A stretch of 64,000 bases of DNA from Methanobacteriota archaeon (GCA_004195635.1 PSPT01000001.1:1-64000); one strand, 5' to 3'; shown: positions 39,261 through 49,509, numbered from the stretch's first letter. The notes: a model not told the origin generated them from the sequence alone. Translations and numbers: made by a program.

Positions 39261-42200
39261 TCAACTATTATTGTCGTACCATTCCTTCAATTGAGAAACA
39301 GTCCATCCTTGGTCCAAGTATGCTTGAACAACATCTTCTGTCCACCCAGAGAATAATGTCATGTCCATTTGGTCTTGCTCAGGCAAGACTAAATTTTGTG
39401 TTTGAGCCCCCAAATCAACAGTTGCTATTTGAGCCGCTTCAACAAATGGTACTTCTTTGGAGCCATCAAGAATAGGCCCTGTTGAAGCGTCGAGAGTTGG
39501 TATTGACCAAACATCATCGCCCTCTCCAGCAAGTTCCTGCCCGCTATCGACCATTCCACCAATGTCGTCCATTGCATCAAGTGAATTCTTTTTATTCATG
39601 AACATGCCTCCAAGTGCACCAATTAATAGTAATGCTGCCAAAGCAATAATGATGAGTAATGGAGTTGAAAGGCTTTCTTCAGATTCTGCATTTGTTTCAT
39701 CCTCTGCCTTCTGCCTCAGTTGTTCATCCGAACATCCCCTTACGGTAACAGATGTGTCAAGTGGAGTTTGTGGGCAGTCATCATTCTCATCAGGAACATT
39801 ATCGCGGTCAGAGTCAAGAGGGCCGGTCTGTACACAACCAAAATCATCTACTACTACACCCGTGCCAGTGCCTGGGCATTGGTCATCAACGTCTGCAACT
39901 CCATCATCATCCGCATCAGGAGGTATGAATACTACTTCCTCGTCAAAGTCTGAACCACATTGGTATTGCGTTCCATCATTAACTCCATCTTCGTCGGCAT
40001 CAACACTCCTCATCGCCTTTCGCGCAAACTGTATTTTTACTTCTTCACTTACACCAGTTAGGCTTGTTGCCCAACTTAATTCAAGGTCATCTGAAATACA
40101 GTCTCCGTCTGTGTCATTTGTAAATGGGTTGCCATCATAAATGAATTCTTGAGAGTTAATTAATCCATCACCATCTGTGTCAAATCCTTCCTCGCCAATT
40201 GTGCTATCAAGTATTAGGGCATTGGTTCTGTTTAGTCCAACTGAGACTTCCCACCAGTCAGGCAATCCATCACCATCAGTATCGGTTCCCTCTGGCCAAA
40301 TTAGATTGTTATCTTCATCTCTCGCTTGATTTTCAATATCAGTTCGGTCCCAATCTTCCAACCAACTTTGGCGGTAAACATCTGCAACCGCAGGGCTATC
40401 TATCATCAATCCCATTTCACGATTTCGCATGATTGAGTTCGCACCCCAATTTATTGAAGAGATTAATACAGATTGCCCATCAATAATCATTCCTTTGTTG
40501 TGCAATTTGGTAATGTTATCGCCTGATGACATTATGATTGCTGCGGTATCCCAACCGTTGGTATGATTCCACTGATGGTTGAAAATGTCAACTGCTTCAC
40601 GTATTTCATCATCATAATAGTAACCATTGATAATCATTCTAATACTGACTCCGCGGGAAGCCGCATCTTCAAGAGCACCAATTATTGGACTTTCACCCCA
40701 ACCCCAATACCAATCCATGTCAAGGTACTGAAGTGACAGAAGTATCTCGGAATTTGCACCTTCAATTGACTCTTTCAAACCCTCTACACAATCTTCTGGA
40801 CATGTGAGTATTTTGCCGCTAAATGAACCGCTTATTGCCGTACCTTCTACTGCTTGTGCAGTGCCATCCGGCGCAGGTGTAAACCAGCCACCGGGGGTGT
40901 CTAATGAGGGGTTGAAATGACGAATGTGTAACCGTTCTGGATCTTCATCCCATGCTAAACGATCAAGGAACATCTGAGCAAGGCTTGAACTATCTACTAT
41001 GACTCCCCAATCGCGATTTCCAATATATCCATCAAGAGGTAAAGAAGAATGTTTCCAGTTTCCAGAACCAATCCAAACACTCGAATCATCCTTTACTGCA
41101 ACTTTAGTATGAATATATTCGTAGGGGCTATCGGGTGCACTACTATCAAGTGATTCTCCAAGAATTAATACATTTATACCCGCTGCTGCAAGGTCGCTTG
41201 CGTGACCCATATTTTGTGTGCGATCATCACTACCCCACCATCCCTCTGCTTCATTCAATACAAGGGTAATGTTAACGCCTCTCCCTGCTGCCTGTCGAAG
41301 TGCAAATGCTAGCTCATTACTATGCAAATGATACATGTGAACATGAATACTGGTCGTTGCTGAGTCAATCCATGCCAACAAGTCACCAAGTCCAACATCT
41401 GGACCAATTAGTGGTGTAACCGAACCAGTAGTAGAGAAAGAAGAAACAAGACAAAGGTGACTACCACCCAACCTGCTCCACTTTTGCTCCCAATCAGCCG
41501 ATGTATTCGTGTCTGGAGCATTACCACAACCATCTCCACGAAGATGAATTAAACCCTCCTCTGAAGCATTTGGCTGGCTCATTGAAGGACCATTCCACCC
41601 ATCTATAGGCAATAATGCACCACCCCATGCAACTGCATCAATCACAGTCCCATCCGGTGAAACAAGTTGTAATGTCCCCCCCGCATCGGGTAGGTATACT
41701 GCTGAGGTCATTACATCAATTGCATTGACAGCATTAAAACCGCCATCACTTGAGAGGTGCTCTGCGTCAGGTGTGAGTGCAATCGCCCCACCTGCTGGAA
41801 TAACCATATTGGTGAATTCAGAATCATATGCAGTTCCGGTTGAAGAAGTCTTAGTTATCTTCCAACCATTTAGGTTGGCTGCTGCGTCGCCGAAATTAGT
41901 CAACTCAAAGAATTCATTATTGCGTTCACTGAAATCGGTTTGGAAGGGCATTAGGCGGCTAAACAATACCTCAGTATCAAAATTATAATCATCAGGATTT
42001 GGGTTCTCCTCTCCTGGTGTAGGCCAAAGAGTTGGTTCCCAGTCACCTCCCTCGGCAGTGGGGCCAAGTGTTCTACAATCAGTAGTTACTGTCCACTCAA
42101 TAGTTTGTATGAGGTTTCCGTAGCCATGCACATCGGGGTCCCGCATTTCAATTGTATCCCCATATCCCTTGGCGAACCAATTTGGTGCTTGGACTACTAA

Positions 42201-44354
42201 ATATTCGCTTGGGGCAATTTCGGTAACATTTGCCGCAGCTGATGAGCGATTCCAGATGGAATCGTGACGTACCACCATAGTTTCTCCATCAGAAGATGTG
42301 AAAGTCCAACGCGACATATTTATGATTCCTGTGCCATTATTGTATATTTCAATCCAATCATGATCGGGCGTAACCGAGCCATCATAACAATGAGGCAAAA
42401 TTTCAGTCATGTCAATAGTTGTACCTCCGGTATATGGACCAAATACTGGATTTGCTGCCCCAGGTGTAGGCCAAAGTGCTTGTAACCAATTTCCATTAGT
42501 GGATTGAGGAGGAGGTGCATACAAACTTTCGCCTTCAGTAGGTTGTATTGTCCAAACAATTGAGTGTACGATTTCGCCCAATTCATTTCGCAAACTTAGG
42601 CTATCACCATTGGAATTACGGATGTAAAAACTACTACTTCCATTCATCGCAATCAATGCAAAAGCACCTGATTCAAGGCTCAAATTGTCCATGTTTACAA
42701 GACGATCTACATTTAATTCAAACACCTTATTTCCACCAGCGACTAATGCCCAATTGGTCAAGTCAACAGTTTCATTTCCGGAATTAATTAATTCTACCCA
42801 TTCTCCATTAGGCCAAATTGAAACGTCTGCACCTAGGGGGTCGGACATTACTTCATTGATGAATACACTTGTGTTCTCAGCAACGGTAGTACCTGGAGTT
42901 GGTAGTCCGGGTGTAGGATAGGGAGTTGGAGTCCAAGGCTGGGAAAGGTCGGAAGTATTTGTTAAAGAGATATTTTCACCGTAGTCGTTTATCCAATGAA
43001 TCGCATCAACAATTTCCCCCATTTGATTAATTAAACAGAGACTATTATAATCATCCCAAAGTCGTGTTTCAGAAGTTAACTGAAGTAAGCGCATACCGCC
43101 TGCATCAATCAGAGTTCCTGCCTGAGTTGAATTAACAACCATACTTGAAGAGTCCAAATAAGTAATGTTGCCAATACTATCAATTATTTTCCAACCCACT
43201 AAGTCTAATGGGTTAATGTCAATATTCATTATTTCAATCCATTCTCCATCGGGGAATGCAGAGCCATCAGTACTGCTGTTAGGCATTACCTCCGTAAATC
43301 TAATCATATCGGTGCCATTAATTGTTGCAGGGATGAAAGGCACATTAGTTTCACCTGGTGAAGGGAATATTGAATACGACCAAACACCATTTGGATTTGC
43401 TGAAATCGAGACTCCCGGCTGGGTATTTGACCATTGTACCGTTTGGGCTTTGCTGCCATTTGGCCATATCAAATCAAGACTTTCTTGACCATTATTTAGA
43501 ACTCCATAATTTGCCGTAGCATTTATTGCAATTACTGCACTTTCACCTGGACTAAGTATCCATGAAGCATTATTCGCAGCATCAAATCCAACTAGGTGAG
43601 TTTCATTAAATTCTATTTCATTTCCGACAGCATCCTTTGCCATCCACCCAGTTAGGTCGAAGTTCGTAGAACCATTATTCATCACTTCAAACCATTCGCC
43701 ACCTGGCCAAATGGCGTTGTCAGATGAAGGCCAAGGGTTGGCCATTACTTCAGAAATCACGAGATCAGAAGGATAAATTATTGGAGGAGTTGCTCCCGAA
43801 TTGGATGAACCGGGAGTAGGGCCATTTGAGGTAATCCAATCAGCAGCAGGATTAGCAGTGTTTTCCACATATGATGCACCGGAAACAGCATTGGTCCAAC
43901 TGGCTTGGTCAACTGCAACTCCAGATGCATCTATGAGAGTGAGATCTTCTTGACTATTAGTGAGCCAAAAAGTTGTTGAGGCATTTCTTGCAAGCACCAT
44001 CCAATCTCCTGGTTGAATTGTCCATGTGCTACTATTGCCTGCTTCATATCCAACAATACTTGAACTATCAAAGTTCAATATTTTCCCCACTCTATTTTCC
44101 AATGTCCAACTTGAAACATCAACGGGCGAAGAACCTGTGTTGATTATTTCTGCCCATTCTCCGCCTGGCCACGCTGCATCATCCGGGGTAGAACTTGGGT
44201 TCGGCATCGCCTCATTTAGGCAAATAGTGCCAGTACAAGCATAGGAGCGTGCTCCGGTGGCTGATGCTTCTTGCATACTTGCTAAGGGGGTAAAGGACAT
44301 CCCTACCATTAACAAAATTAGTGTTGCTGTGCGTATTATTGTGTTATTATTCAT
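39261..44354 (-). CDS. Giant surface protein: six lamin-tail-like domains, two phospholipase-D (HKD) domains, thrombospondin type-3 repeats, C-terminal TM and helical tail
   Basis: Repeated [IV]x[IL][NST]E[VAI]M..P......WP.GEW.E..N.G....DL..W; HTKVAVKDDSSVWIGSGNW and HNKGMIIDGQSVLISSINW; DADDDGVADVDDQCPGTG; TM PLLIIIALAALLLIGALGGMFM. Track start 44402; signal-bearing start MNNNTIIRTATLILLMVGMSF at 44354. Confidence 0.85.
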   Translation of the reverse strand: MNNNTIIRTATLILLMVGMSFTPLASMQEASATGARSYACTGTICLNEAMPNPSSTPDDAAWPGGEWAEIINTGSSPVDVSSWTLENRVGKILNFDSSSIVGYEAGNSSTWTIQPGDWMVLARNASTTFWLTNSQEDLTLIDASGVAVDQASWTNAVSGASYVENTANPAADWITSNGPTPGSSNSGATPPIIYPSDLVISEVMANPWPSSDNAIWPGGEWFEVMNNGSTNFDLTGWMAKDAVGNEIEFNETHLVGFDAANNASWILSPGESAVIAINATANYGVLNNGQESLDLIWPNGSKAQTVQWSNTQPGVSISANPNGVWSYSIFPSPGETNVPFIPATINGTDMIRFTEVMPNSSTDGSAFPDGEWIEIMNIDINPLDLVGWKIIDSIGNITYLDSSSMVVNSTQAGTLIDAGGMRLLQLTSETRLWDDYNSLCLINQMGEIVDAIHWINDYGENISLTNTSDLSQPWTPTPYPTPGLPTPGTTVAENTSVFINEVMSDPLGADVSIWPNGEWVELINSGNETVDLTNWALVAGGNKVFELNVDRLVNMDNLSLESGAFALIAMNGSSSFYIRNSNGDSLSLRNELGEIVHSIVWTIQPTEGESLYAPPPQSTNGNWLQALWPTPGAANPVFGPYTGGTTIDMTEILPHCYDGSVTPDHDWIEIYNNGTGIINMSRWTFTSSDGETMVVRHDSIWNRSSAAANVTEIAPSEYLVVQAPNWFAKGYGDTIEMRDPDVHGYGNLIQTIEWTVTTDCRTLGPTAEGGDWEPTLWPTPGEENPNPDDYNFDTEVLFSRLMPFQTDFSERNNEFFELTNFGDAAANLNGWKITKTSSTGTAYDSEFTNMVIPAGGAIALTPDAEHLSSDGGFNAVNAIDVMTSAVYLPDAGGTLQLVSPDGTVIDAVAWGGALLPIDGWNGPSMSQPNASEEGLIHLRGDGCGNAPDTNTSADWEQKWSRLGGSHLCLVSSFSTTGSVTPLIGPDVGLGDLLAWIDSATTSIHVHMYHLHSNELAFALRQAAGRGVNITLVLNEAEGWWGSDDRTQNMGHASDLAAAGINVLILGESLDSSAPDSPYEYIHTKVAVKDDSSVWIGSGNWKHSSLPLDGYIGNRDWGVIVDSSSLAQMFLDRLAWDEDPERLHIRHFNPSLDTPGGWFTPAPDGTAQAVEGTAISGSFSGKILTCPEDCVEGLKESIEGANSEILLSLQYLDMDWYWGWGESPIIGALEDAASRGVSIRMIINGYYYDDEIREAVDIFNHQWNHTNGWDTAAIIMSSGDNITKLHNKGMIIDGQSVLISSINWGANSIMRNREMGLMIDSPAVADVYRQSWLEDWDRTDIENQARDEDNNLIWPEGTDTDGDGLPDWWEVSVGLNRTNALILDSTIGEEGFDTDGDGLINSQEFIYDGNPFTNDTDGDCISDDLELSWATSLTGVSEEVKIQFARKAMRSVDADEDGVNDGTQYQCGSDFDEEVVFIPPDADDDGVADVDDQCPGTGTGVVVDDFGCVQTGPLDSDRDNVPDENDDCPQTPLDTSVTVRGCSDEQLRQKAEDETNAESEESLSTPLLIIIALAALLLIGALGGMFMNKKNSLDAMDDIGGMVDSGQELAGEGDDVWSIPTLDASTGPILDGSKEVPFVEAAQIATVDLGAQTQNLVLPEQDQMDMTLFSGWTEDVVQAYLDQGWTVSQLKEWYDNNS

Positions 44355-44367
44355 TTTTTTCACATCC

Positions 44368-45888
44368 TCATAGGAAGCCAAAGGCGTCGAGTTTTTGTGC
44401 AAAGGTATACATCATAATAGGAACAAGTATTATCCCCATTCCATGTGACCTTCTAATGCCAATTCTTGGAGGCATCAACCCCATTACAGTTCCAACAATT
44501 AGTACTCCCATGCCAACCCACCCGGTTGATAGGTAAACAAGAATCGTAATGAAAATAATCACTGAAAAAACCATCATTTGTAGCGGAATTATCTCATGTA
44601 ATTTGAGGACACCCTTGCCGACGATAACCATCATTGGTACTGCGATTAATCCAGCGGCAATTGTAACTGCAATAAGGCGAATAAAATCTGAAGTTGGTGA
44701 AATGCCCGACCATGTGTCAATAGGATACATCATTTTTAGAGCAAGGGTTGCTCCACTTCTACTTCTGCCAACGATGTATAAGAAACCAAGAACCATTACT
44801 GTAACTGCAGTGTTTACTGCGGACAAGATTGCAATAATTTCCAAATCTTGTTCGGAGTGAGGGTCATCAATGATTTCTCCTGCTGCCTCCCTACGTGCGC
44901 GCTCAAGAATCTCTTCGTGGGAGATTATCGGTAGCATTTTGTTGTCAAAATCCATGTCCCAACCTTCCTCTCCTCTAACTTTAGCGACCACGTTTCTTCC
45001 TCCCATTACCAGCACAGTTGCTTGCGCAGCGGTCATTCCAGGTAAAATCGCCATCCATGCACCGGCGACTGAGGATAAGAAACAAGGTATCATCAGAGGC
45101 CTTGCCTCAGGCAAATCCCATTCTTGTTTTTGAGGCGGTAATTCACTTGTTGTCATGTAAATATCAATCAAGTTGGCTATGCCGAACAAGCCAGCAAGGC
45201 TCGGTAGGAGTAAACTCGCATTTGGCATTCCAACAGGTGAACGGGCAGGTAGGCTAAAAACCGCCCAGCCATAAAATCCAGCGAGTAAGAAAAAGGCCGT
45301 TGCAGCAATCATTCCAGCAACACGGGAATCTCCTCCAAGCCTCCCTCCGGAAAGCAATTGAAGCCACTTGGGCCATTCGAGTTTTGTAGTCTCAGTAACG
45401 AGCAATAGTGCGGAAATGCTGAGGAGAATCCATGGAAGTTGCCCTCTCATTTCTTCATAGAAACCAAGTTCAGGGCCGAAAAGAATTCGAGCACAGAAAA
45501 TTAGTGGTAAAGAAAGAAGCAACCCTAGTTGTGAACCTCGAGCAGAATAGCCAACACCCTTTGGTGCATTTCCGGCCAAGAGCATTCGGTGGCCGGGTAA
45601 TAAGGAGAGCGCAGTATCTCCGTCAGGTGCGCCAATTAGAGCAGAGGGAATATAATTTAGGAATGTGTGAACTACGCCACAAGATACAATGATAGCAGCA
45701 ACTGAAGAAAGAGGGATTCCTATTGCAAGCATTGCAGGCGATAGAGATAGTAATATTAATGCAACATTATTGACGTGGAAACCGGGAATTAATCCCGTCA
45801 GGCTACCAAGTAAAATACCGCCAAATAAGGCTCCGTAGAGCCACATAAGGTCAACTACCCACATTTCCATGACTTCACCTCCAATCAT
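44368..45888 (-). CDS. TctA-like / DUF112-type polytopic membrane transporter
   Basis: ALFGGILLGSLTGLIPGFHVNNVALILL, SALIGAPDGDTALSLLPGHRML, LPGMTAAQATVLVMGG. Start could be 45870 (MEMWVVDL). Confidence 0.72.
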   Translation of the reverse strand: MIGGEVMEMWVVDLMWLYGALFGGILLGSLTGLIPGFHVNNVALILLSLSPAMLAIGIPLSSVAAIIVSCGVVHTFLNYIPSALIGAPDGDTALSLLPGHRMLLAGNAPKGVGYSARGSQLGLLLSLPLIFCARILFGPELGFYEEMRGQLPWILLSISALLLVTETTKLEWPKWLQLLSGGRLGGDSRVAGMIAATAFFLLAGFYGWAVFSLPARSPVGMPNASLLLPSLAGLFGIANLIDIYMTTSELPPQKQEWDLPEARPLMIPCFLSSVAGAWMAILPGMTAAQATVLVMGGRNVVAKVRGEEGWDMDFDNKMLPIISHEEILERARREAAGEIIDDPHSEQDLEIIAILSAVNTAVTVMVLGFLYIVGRSRSGATLALKMMYPIDTWSGISPTSDFIRLIAVTIAAGLIAVPMMVIVGKGVLKLHEIIPLQMMVFSVIIFITILVYLSTGWVGMGVLIVGTVMGLMPPRIGIRRSHGMGIILVPIMMYTFAQKLDAFGFL

Positions 45889-47648
45889 TCCGGTACACTA
45901 TTTTCATCAAGCGGGTCTGATTCCGCCAAATATTCTTCCGCATCGGAATGTCCATCTCCATCTGAATCAGATTCATTAATATCAGTTCCTAGGGCAATTT
46001 CCTTTGAATCAGATAATCCATCTTCATCAGCATCATCAACGACTCCTGCGGAAAGACATAGTTGCATTGAACGCGAATCCCTATCCTCAATCTCAATTAA
46101 CCTTCCAGTCCAAATTTCACTACTATCGTGTAATGCGACAATTACATTTATGTCAGCAGGGTTAATGCAAAGTTTTTCATTTGTTCCCGGCCTTTCCAAC
46201 CACCAAGAAGTTGTTTCTATTCCAGTGTCGGAAGTTTCAGTTGTAGAGTTGAGAATCCCGTCAATTGTAATCATAGTATTGGCCGAATAGCCCCATATTA
46301 GAGGTCCATTATTCCATGAAAGGCTTGAGGGTGAAGGAATTGGCCCAGCCTCATCCCAGTAATTTGCGGTAAGCACAATTTTCCCATCACTTTCACTCCA
46401 CCCAACACTAACATTGACAACCAATTCTTGCCCTGCTTCTAACCATGCATCACGGGCACTTTGAAATTCTGTTTTTATCGCAACATTTCTGCTCTGGTAA
46501 TTAGGACCATCTCCTAAATATCCGGTTGCTTCTGCTGACCCTGGCTCAAGGCTATAAACCATGTAAGCAGAAATTGTGTACATTTGTTCTGGATTTTCAA
46601 GATAATATACTGGCCTAGCTGCTATGTCGCCAAGTAAATCCTGAATATCATCTGGGTTTATTGTCACCTCATCTCCCCCGTCGTCAATACACCACATATG
46701 GCGTAATCCGGACCAGACATAGCGTCCCGACCAAGTACTTTGGTGAGACATATTTGCATTTTGAATGAATATGTCCAAATCATCTTCTGCAGGTACAATA
46801 CATGCGATCTGACCTTCAGTCGGCCCTTCTAACCACCAAAGTCCATCGTCATCAATCATTGGTACCCCTTCAATAACTACCAATTTGTTATCGTTATAAG
46901 ACCATTTTGAAATATCATCCCAGTTTAAATCAACTAGAATTGGCAATACAGTGTAATCAACTAGAATTTCAGGCCCCTGTGCATACATTACATAGCGCAT
47001 ATCTCTTTCATCATAATGGATTTCACCTACAACTGTGATTTTTGAACCTGCTTCAATCCAAGTTCCGGTTGCACTGCTTACATAGAGTTTCAATTGATGC
47101 TTGGTATTGGCGTAATTTGGATGGTCTGCAATGTAAATACTAGACCAAGTTGAATCGGGAAGAATTGTCTTTGTAAGGTAGCCTTCAATACGAACCGTTT
47201 TACCATCAAAAGCCGCAGGGTCGATGCTTATTTCAGTCAATGACTGGTCCTTGGGCTCTGCAACATCATCTTCGGACCATTGAATTGATCCACTTCCAGT
47301 TGCTTGAATCCAAAATCTTCCATTCCATTCAATTACGTCTCCAGATGCTTGGATTGTTGAACCAATTGTTGGCAACTTGCCAAATTTATACCAGCGGATT
47401 TCCATTACCCCAGAATCATCTTCAAGGATAATATCCAATCTCTGCTCGCCTTGACCATAGGGGTCCTCGACCCATGATATTATCCGCCCCTCTATTTTTA
47501 CAACTTCGTTTACATGTTCGTGCACATCGCCAATCTCTATTACATCTGGTTCTCGCTCAATGGCATACCAGTTAAGTGCGGCGACTAACAAAACGGAGAG
47601 GAAAAACATAGACCATATTTTGCCCATACCCAGCCGAGGTGTAATCAA
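45885..47648 (-). CDS. Membrane-anchored extracytoplasmic protein with several OB-fold-like repeats and C-terminal Ca-binding-like repeat
   Basis: N-terminal signal anchor IWSMFFLSVLLVAALNWYAI; repeats such as VNEVVKIEGRIISWVEDPYGQGEQRLDIILEDDSGVMEIRWY and FDGKTVRIEGYLTKTILPDSTWSSIYIAD; terminal DADEDGLSDSKEIALGTDINESDSDGDGHSDAEEYL. Confidence 0.65.
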   Translation of the reverse strand: MITPRLGMGKIWSMFFLSVLLVAALNWYAIEREPDVIEIGDVHEHVNEVVKIEGRIISWVEDPYGQGEQRLDIILEDDSGVMEIRWYKFGKLPTIGSTIQASGDVIEWNGRFWIQATGSGSIQWSEDDVAEPKDQSLTEISIDPAAFDGKTVRIEGYLTKTILPDSTWSSIYIADHPNYANTKHQLKLYVSSATGTWIEAGSKITVVGEIHYDERDMRYVMYAQGPEILVDYTVLPILVDLNWDDISKWSYNDNKLVVIEGVPMIDDDGLWWLEGPTEGQIACIVPAEDDLDIFIQNANMSHQSTWSGRYVWSGLRHMWCIDDGGDEVTINPDDIQDLLGDIAARPVYYLENPEQMYTISAYMVYSLEPGSAEATGYLGDGPNYQSRNVAIKTEFQSARDAWLEAGQELVVNVSVGWSESDGKIVLTANYWDEAGPIPSPSSLSWNNGPLIWGYSANTMITIDGILNSTTETSDTGIETTSWWLERPGTNEKLCINPADINVIVALHDSSEIWTGRLIEIEDRDSRSMQLCLSAGVVDDADEDGLSDSKEIALGTDINESDSDGDGHSDAEEYLAESDPLDENSVPE

Positions 47649-47769
47649 GGGATATGTCTTACCCTCTGTTTGGCTGGTGAATAGATTGCCTTTTCAGCAA
47701 TAAACTTGAAAAAATAAGGGTTTGATTGAAGGCACATGAGCAACCGCCAATAATAAATGGGGTTGTCAA

Positions 47770-49062
47770 ATGCGCGAGCGAGTAATTCGTGATGAAGTCC
47801 ATAAGGATATTCTAATTACGGCCAACATTGGCAAGTTAATTGACACAAGGGAATTCCAACGTCTTCGCTGGGTAAAGCAACTTTCTACCTGTTACTATGT
47901 CTTTCCAAGTGCAAATCATAATCGCTTCGTACATAGTTTGGGGGCGTATCATTTGGCCTGTGTGCTTACAGATCAGTTAATGGCAAATCATTCTAATAAA
48001 TTAAACGAAGAAGATAGTGAACTGGTGAGAATTGCCGCGCTTCTTCATGACATTGGCCACCCTCCCTTTTCTCACCTTCTTGAAACTCCTGAGGTATTTG
48101 CGACATATCATTCTCATGAGCATTGGGGGGCGTTATTATTGAGTAGCAAGGATACCGAAATTGGTGCGGCCCTTCATGAAATTCTCGGTGAAGAGAGGCT
48201 GGGCCGGCTATTTGCAATTATGAATGGTGACTTTGAATATGCAGGGAAGGCAATAGCGCCATTTTTGAAAGAAATAGTTTCCAGCCAGTTAGATGTTGAC
48301 CGAATGGATTACTTGATGCGAGATGAAGCCAATACTGGCGCTCAAATTGGCGGTTTTGATGTTGAACGAGTTTTCCGGGCTCTTCGTTTAAATGACGAGG
48401 GAAAATTTTTCGTAATGAATTGGGGGCTGCCGGCAATTGAGGCATATTTAGTCACTCGATTCCACATGTATTCTCAAGTTTATTTTCACAAAGTTAATTT
48501 GCTTACTCAAGCATATTTAGTTCGTATGTTGAATCGTGCACGAATTTTACATATGGATGGTAAACTAGAGTTGTCGAGGCCGTTGAAGAATATGCTATGT
48601 AATGATAAGTTAACGGTAAAAGATTACGTTGAACTATGCGATTCACACATCATCGTCGCCCTACCTGAATGGGCAGAACATGAAGATGTAATTTTATCTA
48701 GCAATGCAAACCGCTTAATCTCGAGGCGAGATTTCCATAAGTCCCTTAGGATTTCCAATTTAACTTTAGAAATGGTGGATGTATTTAGAGAGCAAATTGA
48801 AAAAGTTGTTGCTGAAAATGGATTTGATCCCAAGGTTGATGTGATTGTGGCGCGGATAGCCAAAACCGGTTATATGCCCTACGAAGAGGGGATTTATTTA
48901 CAGGAGGGGAAGGATGTTTCCGAAGTTTCTGATTTGATTCGTTCACTAACTATTCCTACTGAACTCGTGATGGTTTTTGTACCCGAGTCTGTCCGTGATG
49001 AATGTGATGTATTGGCTAGGTCTATCATTAAACCTAAACAAGCGAGTTTAGGAGAGTTTTGA
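47770..49062 (+). CDS. HD-superfamily phosphohydrolase (dGTPase/SAMHD1-like family)
   Basis: REFQRLRWVKQLSTCYYVFPSANHNRFVHSLGAYHLA; AALLHDIGHPPFSHLLE; SSQLDVDRMDYLMRDEANTGAQIG. Confidence 0.87.
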   Translation: MRERVIRDEVHKDILITANIGKLIDTREFQRLRWVKQLSTCYYVFPSANHNRFVHSLGAYHLACVLTDQLMANHSNKLNEEDSELVRIAALLHDIGHPPFSHLLETPEVFATYHSHEHWGALLLSSKDTEIGAALHEILGEERLGRLFAIMNGDFEYAGKAIAPFLKEIVSSQLDVDRMDYLMRDEANTGAQIGGFDVERVFRALRLNDEGKFFVMNWGLPAIEAYLVTRFHMYSQVYFHKVNLLTQAYLVRMLNRARILHMDGKLELSRPLKNMLCNDKLTVKDYVELCDSHIIVALPEWAEHEDVILSSNANRLISRRDFHKSLRISNLTLEMVDVFREQIEKVVAENGFDPKVDVIVARIAKTGYMPYEEGIYLQEGKDVSEVSDLIRSLTIPTELVMVFVPESVRDECDVLARSIIKPKQASLGEF

Positions 49063-49136
49063 AAAAAATCTTCCATGCGTGTCTTACTTTTTGATTCAAG
49101 GACTCCATGGGCGAGCCATGCTGTTAATTGTTTTAG

Positions 49137-49210
49137 TGGGCCTGGCCGGATTTGAACCGACGACCACCCGGTTATGAGCCGGGGACTCTAACCAACTAAG
49201 CTACAGGCCC
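49137..49210 (-). tRNA. tRNA-Met (anticodon CAT, elongator-like; tRNA-Ile2 not excluded)
   Basis: Reverse complement GGGCCTGTAGCTTAGTTGGTTAGAGTCCCCGGCTCATAACCGGGTGGTCGTCGGTTCAAATCCGGCCAGGCCCA folds as cloverleaf; acceptor GGGCCTG/CAGGCCC. Confidence 0.92.
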
Positions 49211-49509
49211 TACAAGGTGGGCGAGAGCATCAATGAAATGAATGATTCGCTTCAAGGGATATGAAAATAGGACATTATTTTGGGTGATAGTAGGTAGTGG
49301 GCCTATCATAGTCACACATTATTGGTAGATTTTGCCCGTTTCGGCGTGGGAAAAAAGCAAATGGGCAAAATGAGCGCATGGGCATCAAAAATAGGGCCTA
49401 CTTCGTAGCAGTTGGGCGATTAGAATGCATGTGATTAATGGCTTATGTCAATACTATGACCCATAAGGGTTATACCATTAGGACTATCCCATTTTACTTA
49501 GGTGATAGC

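Noticed and set aside
49137-49210. Initiator tRNA-Met
   Set aside because: Acceptor GGGCCTG and anticodon stem CCCGGCTCATAACCGGG look elongator-like rather than archaeal initiator (A1-U72 type); Ile2 cannot be excluded by sequence alone.
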